Of a stretch of 64,000 bases of DNA, positions 17,821 to 26,084 are shown piece after piece; the stretch's first letter is position 1, and each line of letters begins with the position of its first letter. The DNA comes from Desulfoscipio sp. XC116. GTDB taxonomy: Bacteria > Bacillota > Desulfotomaculia > Desulfotomaculales > Desulfallaceae. The notes beneath the pieces were generated by a model. The model saw nothing but the letters and a program-made list of their open reading frames with translations, had not been told where the DNA came from and did no database searches. Location of the stretch: positions 1,989,035-2,053,034 of the forward strand of contig NZ_CP156660.1 of the NCBI RefSeq assembly GCF_039851975.1, written 5' to 3'. A program made the translations under genes and the position numbers.

Positions 17821-17845
17821 TGATGTTTATGTAGTTAATCTTTTT

Positions 17846-17878
17846 AACGTTCCTCAATAAAATATAAACGCTAACGTT
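17846..17878 (+). promoter_or_regulatory. Paired AACGTT sites upstream of the HTH-Fic promoter
   Basis: Two TAACGTT palindromes at 17846-17851 and 17873-17878 (27 bp apart), the second abutting the -35 box. Further TTAACGTT copies occur at about 17529 and 17769. They are candidate operators for the adjacent HTH protein; inference only. Confidence 0.35.
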
Positions 17879-17905
17879 GATTCATTAAACTATTCCGTTT
17901 ATAAT
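17877..17905 (+). promoter_or_regulatory. Sigma-A promoter of the HTH-fic operon (copy 1)
   Basis: TTGATT, 17 bp, TATAAT, then GGAAGGAG and the HTH start. A near-consensus vegetative promoter; the identical promoter is at 21605-21633 in copy 2. Confidence 0.8.
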
Positions 17906-17928
17906 AAGATATTGGAAGGAGTAGTGGT

Positions 17929-18144
17929 ATGTCTGTATCTGAACAGCTTAAAATACTGTGTGTCAAGCTCGGAATAAGTGTTTCCGAACTCGGACGAATA
18001 TCGGGGAAAAGCCCGCAAGCTTTCAGCCAGAAAATGAAACGGGAGAGTTTTACGGTCGACGAATTGAAGCAAATTGCCGAGGCCGCCGGTTGTCGATATG
18101 AGGGCGCCTTTATTATGCCTTCCGGCGAAAAGGTCACGTACTAA
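17929..18144 (+). CDS. Small HTH (XRE-like) protein, copy 1
   Basis: 71-residue protein with a Cro/C1-type helix-turn-helix: LKILCVKLGISVSELGRISG followed by SPQAFSQKMKRESFTVDELK, i.e. most of the small protein is the DNA-binding fold. It lies 15 bp upstream of the fic gene on the same strand, with GGAAGGAG before its ATG. By position it is either an autoregulator of the pair or an antitoxin partner of Fic. Identical to the protein at 21657-21872. Confidence 0.8.
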   Translation: MSVSEQLKILCVKLGISVSELGRISGKSPQAFSQKMKRESFTVDELKQIAEAAGCRYEGAFIMPSGEKVTY

Positions 18145-18159
18145 AAGGGGGATTGTTCA

Positions 18160-18909
18160 ATGACTTTATATGATAAAATCGACCGCTACAAGATATCGCT
18201 TGATGAGCAACGTCCTTTTGAAGGCCACCTGCTCAATGAAATAAAGGGCTATTACCGTATTGGTCTCACCTGGTCGAGCAATGCCCTGGAAGGGAATACC
18301 CTCACCATTAGCGAGACAAAGGTGATACTGGAGGATGGGCTGACTGTTGGCGGTAAACCGCTTAAAGACACATTTGAGGCACTGGGGCATGCGCAAGCGT
18401 ATGACTTTATGTTCACGCTGCTGGGCAGCCGTCGTATCACCGAGGCTGACGCTCTAACAATGCACCGAATGTTTTATACAGGAATAGATGCCAAAGAAGC
18501 CGGCCACTATCGTGATCGTCCTGTCTTCATAACCGCTTCCAAGCATAAAGTGTGCGACGTGAAGCTGATCGGGCAGAAGATGGCGAAACTATTTCAATGG
18601 GTCGCCGAGGAGCGGGACAAATATCACCCAGTTAAGTTCGCAGCTCAGTTACACAAGCGATTCGTATTTATTCATCCTTTTATCGACGGCAACGGTCGAA
18701 TTTCCAGGCTGCTGATGAACACGGCTCTTATTCAGGACGGTTACATGCTGGCTGTGATCCCGCCGGTTTTGCGTCAGGAGTATAACAGCCTGCTGGAGCG
18801 AGCCCATAAAGATGACCGACCGTTTACGGATTTTATTGCCGAGCAGGTGTACGAGACGCAGAAAGAGATCATGCGGCTGCTGCACATTCCATTTCCAAAA
18901 CTATCATAA
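18160..18909 (+). CDS. Fic-domain protein with N-terminal inhibitory helix, copy 1
   Basis: 249-residue Fic/DOC family protein, presumed to transfer AMP (or another nucleotide moiety) to hydroxyls on target proteins. The catalytic loop HPFIDGNGRISR (near residues 172-183) is complete, with His, Asp and both Arg. The N-terminal SSNALEGNT near residue 40 fits the [S/T]xxxE[G/N] inhibition motif, so this is a self-inhibited class II Fic. AAGGGGG precedes the ATG. The target is unknown. Identical copy at 21888-22637. Confidence 0.9.
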   Translation: MTLYDKIDRYKISLDEQRPFEGHLLNEIKGYYRIGLTWSSNALEGNTLTISETKVILEDGLTVGGKPLKDTFEALGHAQAYDFMFTLLGSRRITEADALTMHRMFYTGIDAKEAGHYRDRPVFITASKHKVCDVKLIGQKMAKLFQWVAEERDKYHPVKFAAQLHKRFVFIHPFIDGNGRISRLLMNTALIQDGYMLAVIPPVLRQEYNSLLERAHKDDRPFTDFIAEQVYETQKEIMRLLHIPFPKLS

Positions 18910-18913
18910 AACG

Positions 18914-18950
18914 AGAGCGGGCATTCCTACACCGGAATCCCGCTCTTTAT
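18914..18950 (+). terminator. Intrinsic terminator after fic (copy 1)
   Basis: AGAGCGGG-C-ATTCC, loop, GGAAT-CCCGCTCT followed by TTTAT. A 13-bp stem directly after the fic stop. Confidence 0.75.
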
Positions 18951-19222
18951 GTATTAAAGCCGTCCCGGGCGGTACGCTTTACCAAAAAACAAGGCCAGAA
19001 GGCCAGTGTTCATACTGGTTTCCGGCCTTGCTGTTCTTATTCCCACTCGGCAAATCTATTCAAATACTAAACATATTAGTTTAATATTTAAGGCTTTTTT
19101 GTGCGTTATAAGTACCTATTTCCCATATTATCCGGCGCTTGCCGATTTTTTGTTATCAAAGTATTATCAGTGGCAACACATCAATTTGAATTGTCACCCC
19201 TCTAATTCCAGTCAATCTCCTT

Positions 19223-20260
19223 TTATTTCGACCTCTCTTCCAACTCCATAAACCTATCAAAATCACTCTCAAACAACCTGTCCTGCACAATACGGTACTT
19301 TTCAAACTCAGTTTCAGCGTGAAGCTTCGCCTTCTCATGGGATATTTTTCCAGCACCTATCAGAATTTCGTTGCCATTGAACTCCAAAAAGCCGTCAAGC
19401 CTTTTTGCCCAGTCCTCCATAGACATAGGTATCTGGCGCTCAGCTTGCAACTCCGCATAGTCCAGGTAGATGGATACAATACGTTCAAGATAGTCCATCT
19501 CTTTTTCGTTCAGATAATTCTTTGCAACAGAAACATCAGCTTTGACGATTTTTCCGTGAGGCGCGGCCTCCCATGTAGTCAGTCCCATATGCTCTTTTTC
19601 TGCGTCGGCCCGCTTAACTATCAACTCGGCTGCCGTATGTCTGTGAACCGCCCAGTGCATTTTATTTTGAACCAACTTAAAGAAATTATGCGTAGTTTTG
19701 GCATCCTTATCGTAGTCAAAAGCGGTGGCATAAATGTCGGTTACTTTCTGATAAAATTTACGTTCCGACAAACGAATTTCCCGAATATATTGCAGTTGGC
19801 GGTCAAAATATTCATCTGTGAACATATGGCCTTTTTTTAGACGGTCAACGTCCATTGTCCAACCTTGAATTGTGTAATCTTTAACGATTTGACTTGCCCA
19901 TTTCCGAAAACGGACTGCGCGCTCATTATTAATCTTGAACCCTACTGCAATGATCATTTGAAGATTATAATGGTTGGTATTATAGGTCTTACCGTCAGAC
20001 GCAGTTATCCGGAATTTCCGGATAACTGTTTCCTCGGCCAATTCTTTGTCCGAAAAGACCTTCTTTATATGTTCATTGATGGTGCGAACATTAACATCAT
20101 ACAACTCCGCCATTAATTTTTGCGTTAACCAGATATTCTCATCCTCATAACGAATTTCAACACCACCCTCGCCGCTTGCGGCAACGAAGGTTAAATACTC
20201 GGCGGCACTGCTATGAATGGTAATTTCATTTTTCTTTTTACCGTTTTTCCTATTTGTCAC
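19223..20260 (-). CDS. RhuM-family protein
   Basis: 345-residue member of the virulence RhuM family (first noted in a Salmonella pathogenicity island; commonly beside type I restriction genes or on mobile elements; function unresolved). The N-terminal region IRYEDENIWLTQKLMAELYD followed by VRTINEHIKKVFSDKEL resembles a KilA-N/Bro-type DNA-binding part, and NLQMIIAVGFKINNERAVRF is a family hallmark. I choose the GTG at 20260 with AGGAGG seven bases upstream; a longer frame from 20317 lacks a ribosome site and overlaps the relic upstream. No restriction genes are nearby. Confidence 0.88.
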   Translation of the reverse strand: MTNRKNGKKKNEITIHSSAAEYLTFVAASGEGGVEIRYEDENIWLTQKLMAELYDVNVRTINEHIKKVFSDKELAEETVIRKFRITASDGKTYNTNHYNLQMIIAVGFKINNERAVRFRKWASQIVKDYTIQGWTMDVDRLKKGHMFTDEYFDRQLQYIREIRLSERKFYQKVTDIYATAFDYDKDAKTTHNFFKLVQNKMHWAVHRHTAAELIVKRADAEKEHMGLTTWEAAPHGKIVKADVSVAKNYLNEKEMDYLERIVSIYLDYAELQAERQIPMSMEDWAKRLDGFLEFNGNEILIGAGKISHEKAKLHAETEFEKYRIVQDRLFESDFDRFMELEERSK

Positions 20261-20285
20261 GTTAGATTCCTCCTGTTCATCGAGC

Positions 20286-20575
20286 TCAACTTCCATCACT
20301 ATTGCCAAGGACATCAAGTTTGTCCTCGAGTTCTTTTAAGCTATATTCTTTTAAAAAAGCTAAGCCAAAGCGTGTATCTGGTAAGTCCATATGGGTAGGG
20401 GCATAACGTATCGTATTCTTCCCTTTATTTTTCTCTACATCTAAGCCACCAAGATCCCTTTGTTGGAAATGTCATAATCGTTTGCGCTATATTTTATCAA
20501 ACCAAAGCGGTAGTTTTTTAGCCGGTCAATGTTAAAATCAGAAACACTTTTATGGTTCATTTCAATTAAGCCTTT
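20286..20575 (-). pseudogene. Frameshifted gene relic upstream of rhuM
   Basis: Minus-strand translation gives NHKSVSDFNIDRLKNYRFGL...NKGILVA then a stop; the next frame continues GGLDVEKNKGKNTIRYAPTH...LAFLKEYSLKELEDKLDVLG to a TGA at 20286. The halves join sensibly around GILV-GGLDV, indicating one frameshift in a formerly continuous protein whose N-terminus is lost. Family not recognised. Confidence 0.5.
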
Positions 20576-20770
20576 ATGGAATATGATTCTAAATCAAAAA
20601 ACGAGTACGGGCCTCGGAACTGAGGAAAAAAACGTTCATAGACCATACTGATTCCAAGCTTACCATTAAGCATCAATGTTAGCTATTACATCTTCCAGGG
20701 TCCACAATCTTTTACCAGAATGTTGAGGTCGTGGTTACATTGCCATAAAAAAATATAAGGAGGGAATGTT

Positions 20771-21166
20771 GTGAATAAAAAAACTTTAATGGCAATATTA
20801 TTATTTTTAATTATAGTGACAGCATTTATATGGTCAAACTCTCCTGAAGATTACGGTTCAAGCTTACCACCTATGCTTTCACCAGAAATACCTGTAATTG
20901 ACGGAGAAATCATCACAAGCAAGGAAGCTAAGTTTGAGGTCACAAGAGGTTATATAATAAAAATAAAAACTAAGAAAAGTTTTAATCAAACCGTTGAGTT
21001 CTATAAATCTCAATTTGAAAAGACAGGAACAACCATATCTTTTCATGATGTGATTTCAGAAGAAAAAGTAGCCTCTGCTGAAGCAGCTCAAGGATCTACT
21101 ATAATTTATCTAGAAATTATAGACAAAAAAGACTATACTTTAGTGATTATGGCAATACATTTATAA
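20771..21166 (+). CDS. Small membrane-anchored or exported protein, unknown function
   Basis: 131 residues beginning with GTG, with AAGGAGGGAATG upstream. Residues about 4-22 (TLMAILLFLIIVTAFIW) form a single hydrophobic helix that would be a membrane anchor or uncleaved signal; there is no lipobox cysteine. The remainder is a small mixed domain (EVTRGYIIKIKTKKSFNQTV followed by EFYKSQFEKTG) reminiscent of short extracytoplasmic proteins with a peptide of the type used to monitor surfaces, but no family is recognised. It is lower in GC than the operons around the island, consistent with acquisition. Confidence 0.7.
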   Translation: MNKKTLMAILLFLIIVTAFIWSNSPEDYGSSLPPMLSPEIPVIDGEIITSKEAKFEVTRGYIIKIKTKKSFNQTVEFYKSQFEKTGTTISFHDVISEEKVASAEAAQGSTIIYLEIIDKKDYTLVIMAIHL

Positions 21167-21357
21167 AGAAAATTCCCACCACTTGTTAGCAAGAGCTAGC
21201 GGCTAGGTATTAACCCATGGATATTCCGACAGTCAAGTACAACAAGCTGCAAAAAGAATTAACGTTTGCAGCTGCTTTTTGGCATCCAATTTTAAAGTTT
21301 GCTCGGCATTTGATGCATTTATTGTACCGCAATTATATCAATCAGTAAATTGGTTTT

Positions 21358-21548
21358 TCAATTTTCACCAAGCTCTGCAATCATCTGTTTGATTTTATCC
21401 AGGGTTTTGCGTTCCTGTTCCTTCGCTGCTATTATTTTTGCGCCCCCTTCTTATTCAGCCATGCTTCTTTTGACCGCCGGCAGGCTTTTCGGATTTAACG
21501 TTTCGCTCTCTTCTAACTTATATATGTCCTTGCTTATAATATAAATAT
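21358..21548 (-). pseudogene. Broken small ORF inside repeat copy 2
   Basis: Identical to the interrupted frame at 17630-17820, with the same internal stop. The shared lesion shows the frame was already broken before the duplication. Confidence 0.4.
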
Positions 21549-21604
21549 TGATGTTTATGTAGTTAATCTTTTTAACGTTCCTCAATAAAATATAAACGCT
21601 AACG

Positions 21605-21633
21605 TTGATTCATTAAACTATTCCGTTTATAAT
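21605..21633 (+). promoter_or_regulatory. Sigma-A promoter of the HTH-fic operon (copy 2)
   Basis: TTGATT, 17 bp, TATAAT; identical to copy 1. Confidence 0.8.
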
Positions 21634-21656
21634 AAGATATTGGAAGGAGTAGTGGT

Positions 21657-21872
21657 ATGTCTGTATCTGAACAGCTTAAAATACTGTGTGTCAAGCTCGG
21701 AATAAGTGTTTCCGAACTCGGACGAATATCGGGGAAAAGCCCGCAAGCTTTCAGCCAGAAAATGAAACGGGAGAGTTTTACGGTCGACGAATTGAAGCAA
21801 ATTGCCGAGGCCGCCGGTTGTCGATATGAGGGCGCCTTTATTATGCCTTCCGGCGAAAAGGTCACGTACTAA
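21657..21872 (+). CDS. Small HTH (XRE-like) protein, copy 2
   Basis: Residue-for-residue identical to the 71-residue protein at 17929-18144, with the same ribosome site and 15-bp gap to fic. Complete identity implies a recent duplication or ongoing gene conversion. Confidence 0.8.
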   Translation: MSVSEQLKILCVKLGISVSELGRISGKSPQAFSQKMKRESFTVDELKQIAEAAGCRYEGAFIMPSGEKVTY

Positions 21873-21887
21873 AAGGGGGATTGTTCA

Positions 21888-22637
21888 ATGACTTTATATG
21901 ATAAAATCGACCGCTACAAGATATCGCTTGATGAGCAACGTCCTTTTGAAGGCCACCTGCTCAATGAAATAAAGGGCTATTACCGTATTGGTCTCACCTG
22001 GTCGAGCAATGCCCTGGAAGGGAATACCCTCACCATTAGCGAGACAAAGGTGATACTGGAGGATGGGCTGACTGTTGGCGGTAAACCGCTTAAAGACACA
22101 TTTGAGGCACTGGGGCATGCGCAAGCGTATGACTTTATGTTCACGCTGCTGGGCAGCCGTCGTATCACCGAGGCTGACGCTCTAACAATGCACCGAATGT
22201 TTTATACAGGAATAGATGCCAAAGAAGCCGGCCACTATCGTGATCGTCCTGTCTTCATAACCGCTTCCAAGCATAAAGTGTGCGACGTGAAGCTGATCGG
22301 GCAGAAGATGGCGAAACTATTTCAATGGGTCGCCGAGGAGCGGGACAAATATCACCCAGTTAAGTTCGCAGCTCAGTTACACAAGCGATTCGTATTTATT
22401 CATCCTTTTATCGACGGCAACGGTCGAATTTCCAGGCTGCTGATGAACACGGCTCTTATTCAGGACGGTTACATGCTGGCTGTGATCCCGCCGGTTTTGC
22501 GTCAGGAGTATAACAGCCTGCTGGAGCGAGCCCATAAAGATGACCGACCGTTTACGGATTTTATTGCCGAGCAGGTGTACGAGACGCAGAAAGAGATCAT
22601 GCGGCTGCTGCACATTCCATTTCCAAAACTATCATAA
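21888..22637 (+). CDS. Fic-domain protein with N-terminal inhibitory helix, copy 2
   Basis: Identical to the 249-residue Fic protein at 18160-18909, with both the catalytic HPFIDGNGRISR loop and the inhibitory SSNALEGNT helix intact. It converges on guaA, whose 3' end is 128 bp away, with a terminator on each strand between them. Confidence 0.9.
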   Translation: MTLYDKIDRYKISLDEQRPFEGHLLNEIKGYYRIGLTWSSNALEGNTLTISETKVILEDGLTVGGKPLKDTFEALGHAQAYDFMFTLLGSRRITEADALTMHRMFYTGIDAKEAGHYRDRPVFITASKHKVCDVKLIGQKMAKLFQWVAEERDKYHPVKFAAQLHKRFVFIHPFIDGNGRISRLLMNTALIQDGYMLAVIPPVLRQEYNSLLERAHKDDRPFTDFIAEQVYETQKEIMRLLHIPFPKLS

Positions 22638-22641
22638 AACG

Positions 22642-22678
22642 AGAGCGGGCATTCCTACACCGGAATCCCGCTCTTTAT
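22642..22678 (+). terminator. Intrinsic terminator after fic (copy 2)
   Basis: Same AGAGCGGG/CCCGCTCT stem and T-run as in copy 1. Confidence 0.75.
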
Positions 22679-22711
22679 GTATTAAAGCCGTCCCGGGCGG
22701 TACGCTTTACC

Positions 22712-22758
22712 AAAAAACAAGGCCAGAAGGCCAGTGTTCATACTGGTTTCCGGCCTTT
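22712..22758 (-). terminator. guaA terminator
   Basis: Minus-strand AAGGCC-GGAAA-CCAGT, loop, ACTGG-CCTTCT-GGCCTT-G-TTTTTT, just after the guaA stop. It is also contained in repeat copy 1 (about 18984-19029) far from guaA. Confidence 0.75.
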
Positions 22759-22764
22759 CTGTTG

Positions 22765-24306
22765 TTATTCCCACTCTATCGTAGCCGGGGGCTTGGAGGT
22801 GATGTCGTAGACCACCCGGTTGATGCCCTTGACCTCATTGACAATGCGGTTTGATATGCGTTCCAGCACATCATAGGGTATCTTAGCCCAATCGGCCGTC
22901 ATACCGTCATGAGAGTGGACGGCTCTGATGGCCACCGTATGAGCATAGGTGCGCTCATCACCCATTACCCCCACACTGTACAGGTTGGGCAGTACGGCAA
23001 AATACTGCCAGATTTCACGGTCAAGGCCGGCCCGGGCGATTTCGCCGGTCACAATAGCATCGGCTTCCTGCAGCAGGGCTATCTTTTCGGGCGTGATCTC
23101 GCCTAATATACGCACGGCCAGACCGGGCCCGGGGAACGGCTGGCGCCAGACTATACCGGCGGGCATGCCCAATTCCTCACCCACCCGTCGTACCTCGTCC
23201 TTAAATAGCCAGCGCAGAGGTTCTATCAATGTCAGGCGCATATCTTCAGGTAACCCGCCCACGTTGTGATGCGACTTAATCACCGCGGCCGTGGCAGTGC
23301 CGCTTTCCACCACATCCGGGTACAGGGTGCCCTGCACCAAATAATCTATTTCGCCTACCTTGGCGGCTTCCTCTTCAAACACACGTATAAATTCCCCGCC
23401 GATTATTTTGCGCTTGCGCTCCGGATCGGTAACACCCTGTAGTTTATCCAGGAACCGCTTCGAGGCATCCACATAAACCAGGTTGATATTGAAGCCTTCC
23501 CGGAAAAATTGTTGCACCGCCTCTGCTTCTCCCTTGCGCAAAAGCCCGTGGTTAACAAATACGCAGGTCAGCTGATTACCGATGGCCCGGTGCACCAATA
23601 CGGCGGCCACGGATGAGTCCACCCCGCCGCTCAAGGCGCAGAGCACCCGCCGGTCGCCCACCGCCGCCTTTATTTCCGTCACAGTATGTTCAATAAAGGA
23701 GCCCATTGTCCAGCTTCCCGTGCAGCCGCAAATATCATATAAGAAACAGTGCAATATATCCTGCCCTCTGGGTGTGTGCACTACTTCCGGGTGAAACTGC
23801 ACAGCGTACAGTCCGTGTTCTTTATCTGCCATAGCAGCCACCGGGGCCTGTACGGTACGCGCCAGAACACTAAAGCCGGGCGGCGGCGACTTCACCAGAT
23901 CGCCATGACTCATCCAGCACTGCTCCCGTTCACTCATAGAGCAAAGCAAACCTTCCCCGGTAATAACCTCAAGCTCTGTCTTACCATACTCCTGCCGGTT
24001 GGCCCGGTCCACTGCACCACCCAGTTGAAAAGCCATTAACTGCATGCCGTAGCAAATACCCAAAACAGGTATGTTTAGTTCATATATCGCCTTATCCACC
24101 ACCGGGGCACCTTGCTGGTACACACTGGAAGGCCCGCCCGAAAATATAATACCCCGCGGCTTTTTGGCCTGTATTTCAGCCAGCGGGGTATTAAAAGGCA
24201 GCATCTCACAAAAGACATGGCTATCGCGAATGCGCCGGGCAATTAACTGACTGTATTGCCCGCCAAAGTCCAGTACTATTACCATCTCCTGCTCTGGTAC
24301 AGACAT
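22765..24306 (-). CDS. guaA: GMP synthase (glutamine-hydrolysing) GuaA
   Basis: Aminates XMP to GMP. N-terminal class I glutaminase with [17 protein letters not shown], the nucleophile in [15 protein letters not shown], and [14 protein letters not shown]; then the ATP-pyrophosphatase loop [14 protein letters not shown] and the dimerisation domain ending [10 protein letters not shown] start at ATG 24306 (MSVPEQ) with GGAGGG upstream, giving 513 residues, the usual length. The 304-bp gap upstream separates it from hpt and contains strongly structured sequence. The stop lies at the boundary of repeat copy 2. Confidence 0.97.
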   Translation of the reverse strand: MSVPEQEMVIVLDFGGQYSQLIARRIRDSHVFCEMLPFNTPLAEIQAKKPRGIIFSGGPSSVYQQGAPVVDKAIYELNIPVLGICYGMQLMAFQLGGAVDRANRQEYGKTELEVITGEGLLCSMSEREQCWMSHGDLVKSPPPGFSVLARTVQAPVAAMADKEHGLYAVQFHPEVVHTPRGQDILHCFLYDICGCTGSWTMGSFIEHTVTEIKAAVGDRRVLCALSGGVDSSVAAVLVHRAIGNQLTCVFVNHGLLRKGEAEAVQQFFREGFNINLVYVDASKRFLDKLQGVTDPERKRKIIGGEFIRVFEEEAAKVGEIDYLVQGTLYPDVVESGTATAAVIKSHHNVGGLPEDMRLTLIEPLRWLFKDEVRRVGEELGMPAGIVWRQPFPGPGLAVRILGEITPEKIALLQEADAIVTGEIARAGLDREIWQYFAVLPNLYSVGVMGDERTYAHTVAIRAVHSHDGMTADWAKIPYDVLERISNRIVNEVKGINRVVYDITSKPPATIEWE

Positions 24307-24419
24307 TATTACGTCCCTCCAATTAAATAAACTATTTGTAATGATACCGTGTATTGAAAGTTGAAAGATTGGTACCGTGGTACCGGGTACAGATGTTGAA
24401 AGTTGCAAACTTTCCAATG

Positions 24420-24600
24420 AAATTAAGTACTACTGGTAATACAGTGTAATTTGCTTTTTGAGCAAAGCTTTCGCCGTCTTGATAGGTGCCAGCTAAACGG
24501 CACCGTTGTTTAGCTGGTGTACTCTGCTGCGGCACTGTTATTTAGGTAGTGTACTCTACTATGCCAAGGAGCAGCAAATCCTTCGGCAAACTATGCTTTT
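24420..24600 (-). other. Structured guaA leader with tandem repeat and a predicted pseudoknot
   Basis: In the 304-bp hpt-guaA gap the minus strand reads AGAGTACACTACCTAAATAA then CAGTGCCGCAGC, and repeats it imperfectly as AGAGTACACCAGCTAAACAA then CGGTGCC (32-bp period). The second repeat forms AGCTAAAC (24515-24508), loop with GGTGCC (24504-24499), GTTTAGCT (24498-24491) and GGCACC (24490-24485): an H-type pseudoknot with 8-bp and 6-bp perfect stems. A GCCGAAGGA/TCCTTGGC hairpin precedes it. No known purine aptamer core is present. Confidence 0.5.
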
Positions 24601-24610
24601 CCCTGTAGTA

Positions 24611-25153
24611 CTAACCGCTTTGATAAATTTCCTTTTTCAACACACAAATTTCCGGTAAATGGCGGTACTTTTCATTATAATCAAGCCCATAGCCCACCAC
24701 AAATTCATCGGGTATGACAAAGCCGTTATAATCGACCGGCACATTCACTTCCCGCCTGGAGGGTTTGTCCAGGAGCGTACAAATATGCACACCGGCCGGG
24801 TCACGGGCTTTTAAAATCTCCAGCAGGTAGCTTAAAGTAAGGCCGGTATCCACAATATCCTCAATGATAAGCACATGACGCTGTTCCACGCTCTTATCCA
24901 AATCCTTCAATATGCGCACTTCGCCCGTTGACTTATTGGAAGCTCCATAGCTGGACACCGCCATGAAGTCAATGCGTACGTCTATGTTCATGTTCCTGAT
25001 TAAGTCAGCCATGAACACCACGGCTCCCTTTAATATACCCACCATCAAAAGCTCTTTGCCGGCGTAGTCCCTGGAAATGATGCCGCCAAGTTCACGCACT
25101 TTTTCATCTATTGTCATCCTGTCGATTAAAACTTTTTCCACATCCGGGTGCAA
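24611..25153 (-). CDS. hpt: Hypoxanthine-guanine phosphoribosyltransferase Hpt
   Basis: Purine salvage: joins hypoxanthine or guanine to PRPP. 180 residues with the PRPP signature VLIIEDIVDTGLTL near residue 98, the LKGAVVFMADL loop and the KPSRREV segment, plus the C-terminal DEFVVGYGLDYNEKYRHLP motif. GGGAGG is eight bases before a TTG at 25153, which I prefer to the GTG three codons earlier that overlaps that site. It is just upstream of guaA, so GMP made by both routes is encoded side by side. Confidence 0.95.
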   Translation of the reverse strand: MHPDVEKVLIDRMTIDEKVRELGGIISRDYAGKELLMVGILKGAVVFMADLIRNMNIDVRIDFMAVSSYGASNKSTGEVRILKDLDKSVEQRHVLIIEDIVDTGLTLSYLLEILKARDPAGVHICTLLDKPSRREVNVPVDYNGFVIPDEFVVGYGLDYNEKYRHLPEICVLKKEIYQSG

Positions 25154-25231
25154 AATTAACACCTCCCAAAAACAAAATCTGGGTTATTATAACAAAGCTT
25201 TAAAAACATTGTCAATATACCGTGCTCTCTG

Positions 25232-25927
25232 CTACATATCGGGTAAACTTATTTTAATCTGCTTGTCAAAATCCCACATCTGCATATTAATCGCCAACTT
25301 ATCTTTTTTACCGTGTTTGCCGGTGGCCTCTATATATGCTTTTCTTATAGCCTGTTCACCGGGGTGCACCCAAACCCGGTATCTAAAATCGTCATAACTT
25401 AATTCCATTAAGGTATTCTGAACGATAGGCCGAAATTCAAATACCCTGCATTTATCACCTTCAATTTCCTCTGCCGCCAGTTCATTAATTATGGGAATGT
25501 CTTTAAAATTAAAATTGCTCAGTGGATTAAATTCAGTGACAAAAAGCTCGGACTCGGCCATTTTATTCCCTTCCAGGTGAATCCAGTTATCGGACCAATA
25601 ACCTTTTATAAAAGTTTGGTCTCCGATATGAATAAATTCCACCGGCATATCCTGCATGGTACCGGTAATATGCACACTGTCCGGCGCCACCCGTTCGCCT
25701 TTAACATCAGAGATTACACCAGCCCCTATTTTAACCAGCATACTAAAACGAAATGAGCCGGTGTTTAGTGTTTTTTCCAACGCTGCGGCAAATAATTCCT
25801 CGGGTGGAACAATAATTTTAGCATAATAAGCTCCGGCAGCACGATAAATGCCAAACAGCAATAATACCGCAGCTGCCAGACCCAGCAACAACTTTTTATC
25901 TACAACAAGCCAGTGCGGCCTAGTCAA
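25232..25927 (-). CDS. Membrane-anchored extracytoplasmic protein, LppX/LolA-like fold suspected
   Basis: 231 residues from a TTG with AAAGGAGTG upstream. Residues 12-30 (LLLGLAAAVLLLFGIYRAA) are a single membrane anchor; the rest is outside and rich in beta strands. Segments such as FRFSMLVKIGAGVISDVKGE, IHIGDQTFIKGYWSDNWIHL and YRVWVHPGEQAIRKAYIEAT follow the rhythm of half-barrel lipid-binding or sigma-sensor-like domains used in Firmicutes, hence the tentative fold. No exact family is recognised. It is 70 bp upstream of hpt and divergent from the MazG-DUF1015 gene. Confidence 0.6.
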   Translation of the reverse strand: MTRPHWLVVDKKLLLGLAAAVLLLFGIYRAAGAYYAKIIVPPEELFAAALEKTLNTGSFRFSMLVKIGAGVISDVKGERVAPDSVHITGTMQDMPVEFIHIGDQTFIKGYWSDNWIHLEGNKMAESELFVTEFNPLSNFNFKDIPIINELAAEEIEGDKCRVFEFRPIVQNTLMELSYDDFRYRVWVHPGEQAIRKAYIEATGKHGKKDKLAINMQMWDFDKQIKISLPDM

Positions 25928-26084
25928 ATCAGTTCACTCCTTTATAATTAAAATAGTATTACCTGTAAATTTATACGAAGTTTTCGCTATAAATATTCCT
26001 TTTGGCGCGTGGTATCCTGTTTTTTAAATATCAATTATGTTAAAATAGGAATGTTTTAAAAATAAAGAGGGAGCGCCTGATAAT

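Larger units (their letters stand above)
17480..19029. repeat. 1.55-kb direct repeat, copy 1 (HTH-Fic unit)
   Basis: Apparently identical to 21208-22757 at a constant offset of 3728 bp. Shared sequence starts at TATTAACCCATGG and ends at TCCGGCCTT; after two mismatches another 12 bases (TTATTCCCACTC, the complement of the guaA 3' end) are still shared, up to 19048. No transposase, no long terminal inverted repeats and no target duplication are evident. Confidence 0.92.
21208..22757. repeat. 1.55-kb direct repeat, copy 2 (adjacent to guaA)
   Basis: Same unit as 17480-19029. Its right end is the guaA transcription terminator and, after two mismatches against copy 1, the last 12 bases of guaA. 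That makes this the likely parental location, copy 1 having carried a scrap of guaA with it. Confidence 0.92.
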
